A stretch of 8,190 bases of DNA from Deltaproteobacteria bacterium (GTDB taxonomy: Bacteria; Myxococcota_A; Polyangia; Polyangiales; Houyiibacteriaceae), in NCBI GenBank assembly GCA_003647035.1, contig QMMB01000133.1:1-8190 (forward strand). The letters run 5' to 3'. The position numbers and the translations under genes are program-made. Shown here piece after piece: positions 7,113 through 8,190 of this stretch (positions within the stretch are counted from its first letter, which is position 1; each line of letters starts with the position of its first letter). The notes under the pieces are model-generated. The model had not been told where the DNA came from. It ran no database searches and saw only the letters and a program-made list of their open reading frames with translations.

Positions 7113-7124
7113 GGCGGCCACTTT

Positions 7125-7151
7125 GCGCCAGCGCCAGTGTCAGTGCCAGTG
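7125..7151. repeat. Degenerate hexamer repeat between ftsK and bioA
   Basis: The 32 bases around the ftsK-bioA junction read as consecutive 6-base units GCGCCA, GCGCCA, GTGTCA, GTGCCA and a final GTG. The last two share the GTGNCA pattern of the pure array at bases 1-102, but on average the copies differ more. The stretch fills almost all of the space between the ftsK stop (7154) and the bioA start region, so it probably replaces or surrounds the bioA translation signal. It looks like an old or seed form of the same repeat family. Confidence 0.6.
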
Positions 7152-7153
7152 GA

Positions 7154-8190
7154 TCAGGCCGGGCTGACGAGGACTTCGCGGCGGCCGCCGGCTTTGGAGC
7201 TGGGGGGTCCGACGACTCCCTCTTGCTCCATGCGCTCCACGAGCTTTGCGGCCTTGTTGTAGCCGACGCTCAACTGCCGCTGCACGTGACTGATCGAGCA
7301 GTAGCCCGCGTTGGCGACCACGGCGACTGCCTTGTCGTAGAGTGGGTCGTCGCTTTCACCTCCGAAGCCCTCGTCGTCGCGCGGTTTCAGAATCTCGTGC
7401 TGGTACTCGGGCTCGCCTTGTTCACGCAGAAAGTCGCACACCGCCTTCACCTCCTCTTCGCCGATGTAAGCGGCGTGCACGCGCTGAAGATCGCTCGCTC
7501 CGGGCGGGATCATCAGCATATCGCCCATTCCAAGTAGATGTTCGGCACCGGAGCGGCCCAGAATGGTCATCGAGTCCTGGCGCTGCGCGACCTTGAACGC
7601 GACGCGGGCGGGGAAGTTGGCCTTGATCATGCCGGTGATGACATCGACGCTCGGACGCTGCGTCGCGAGGATGACGTGGATGCCGGCGGCTCGCGCCTTT
7701 TGTGCGAGCCGGGCGATGCAGGCCTCCACATCCTTGGCCGCGACCATCATCAGGTCGGCAAACTCATCGACGACGACCACCACGAAGGGCAGCTTCTCCG
7801 GCTCGAAATGTTCGGCATCGGGTGCTTCGCCATCGGCCGGGTCGAGCAGAACCTCCTGCCCGTTCGCATCCTGCGCGCTGACTTTGCCCTTGCGCCTCGG
7901 CATGAACTTCTCCATGGAAAGCTCGCCCGCCAGCACGCGATCGACGCGCCTGTTGTAGGTATCGATGCTACGGGCGCCAGTGTCCGCGAACATCTGGTAG
8001 CGGCGCTCCATCTCGTCGACCGCCCAGCGTAGCGCGAGCGAGGCCTTCTTCATGTCGGTCACGACGGGCAGCAACATGTGGGGGATGCCATCGAAGACCT
8101 GTAGCTCGACGACCTTCGGGTCGATCATCAGCATCCGGACCTCTTCCGGCGTCTTCTTGGCGAGGATCGACGTCAGCATGACATTGAGCG
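7154..8190 (-). CDS. ftsK: DNA translocase FtsK, C-terminal part (cut by window end)
   Basis: FtsK is the hexameric ATPase that pumps chromosomal DNA through the closing septum and activates XerCD recombination at dif. The window holds about the last 345 codons; the frame is open to the edge, and the N-terminal membrane region, linker and Walker A motif lie outside. Counting from the internal Met at 8179, visible features are IDPKVVELQVFDGIPH (19-34), the TDMKKASLALRWAVDEMERRY block (41-61), Walker B VVVVVDEFADLM (133-144), ARLAQKARAAGIHVILATQRPS (156-177), and GAEHLLGMGDML (211-222). The C-terminal gamma winged helix (about 277-341) has VQRQLSVGYNKAAKLVERME, matching the helix that reads the polar KOPS sequences. 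That Met is not the gene start: it aligns within the family motor just after Walker A. It lies upstream of bioA on the same strand with a gap of about 40 bases. Confidence 0.97.
   Translation of the reverse strand, partial: LNVMLTSILAKKTPEEVRMLMIDPKVVELQVFDGIPHMLLPVVTDMKKASLALRWAVDEMERRYQMFADTGARSIDTYNRRVDRVLAGELSMEKFMPRRKGKVSAQDANGQEVLLDPADGEAPDAEHFEPEKLPFVVVVVDEFADLMMVAAKDVEACIARLAQKARAAGIHVILATQRPSVDVITGMIKANFPARVAFKVAQRQDSMTILGRSGAEHLLGMGDMLMIPPGASDLQRVHAAYIGEEEVKAVCDFLREQGEPEYQHEILKPRDDEGFGGESDDPLYDKAVAVVANAGYCSISHVQRQLSVGYNKAAKLVERMEQEGVVGPPSSKAGGRREVLVSPA

Noticed and set aside
6327..7262. 311-aa open frame opposite bioA and the end of ftsK
   Set aside because: It spans two well-supported genes on the other strand and has an Arg/Pro-rich composition without motifs.

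Overview
The window looks like a chromosomal segment of a GC-rich Gram-negative bacterium, most likely a Myxococcota (deltaproteobacterial-type) lineage. Three things suggest this: a sigma-54 activator with an FHA domain, secreted lipoproteins with carboxypeptidase-regulatory-like repeats and a Cys-rich N-terminal knot, and hexanucleotide repeats between genes. This placement is an inference from gene content; there is no rRNA or other marker in the window to confirm it. No phage, IS, CRISPR or RNA gene was seen.

Layout. Bases 1-102 are a near-perfect hexanucleotide array (unit AGTGAC), followed after 33 bases by a plus-strand FHA-GAF-AAA+-Fis sigma-54-dependent activator (136-1962). A 78-base gap (1963-2040) holds most of two perfect palindromes of 14 and 16 bp. 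Then come two overlapping plus-strand genes for predicted lipoproteins: a 182-aa protein (2041-2589) and a 570-aa protein with serial beta-sandwich domains (2586-4298). The second ends tail to tail with, and overlaps by 29 bases, the minus-strand gene lnt (4270-5814). Lnt is preceded on its own strand by bioA (5811-7112, overlapping by four bases) and by the 3' part of ftsK (7154 to beyond the window end). A short degenerate stretch of the same hexamer family lies between ftsK and bioA. Coding density is very high, and no gap exceeds 300 bases.

How the genes may work together. The minus-strand group ftsK-bioA-lnt is housekeeping: chromosome translocation at division, biotin synthesis, and the last step of lipoprotein maturation. 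The plus-strand group is accessory: an activator whose FHA domain appears to have lost its phosphothreonine-binding residues, followed by a translationally coupled pair of uncharacterised lipoproteins. The lipoproteins would be substrates of the Lgt/LspA/Lnt pathway, and Lnt is encoded by the convergent neighbour. Whether the activator controls the lipoprotein pair is not shown by the sequence; no convincing -24/-12 promoter was found between them. The least explained parts are the lipoprotein pair, the two palindromes and the hexamer array.
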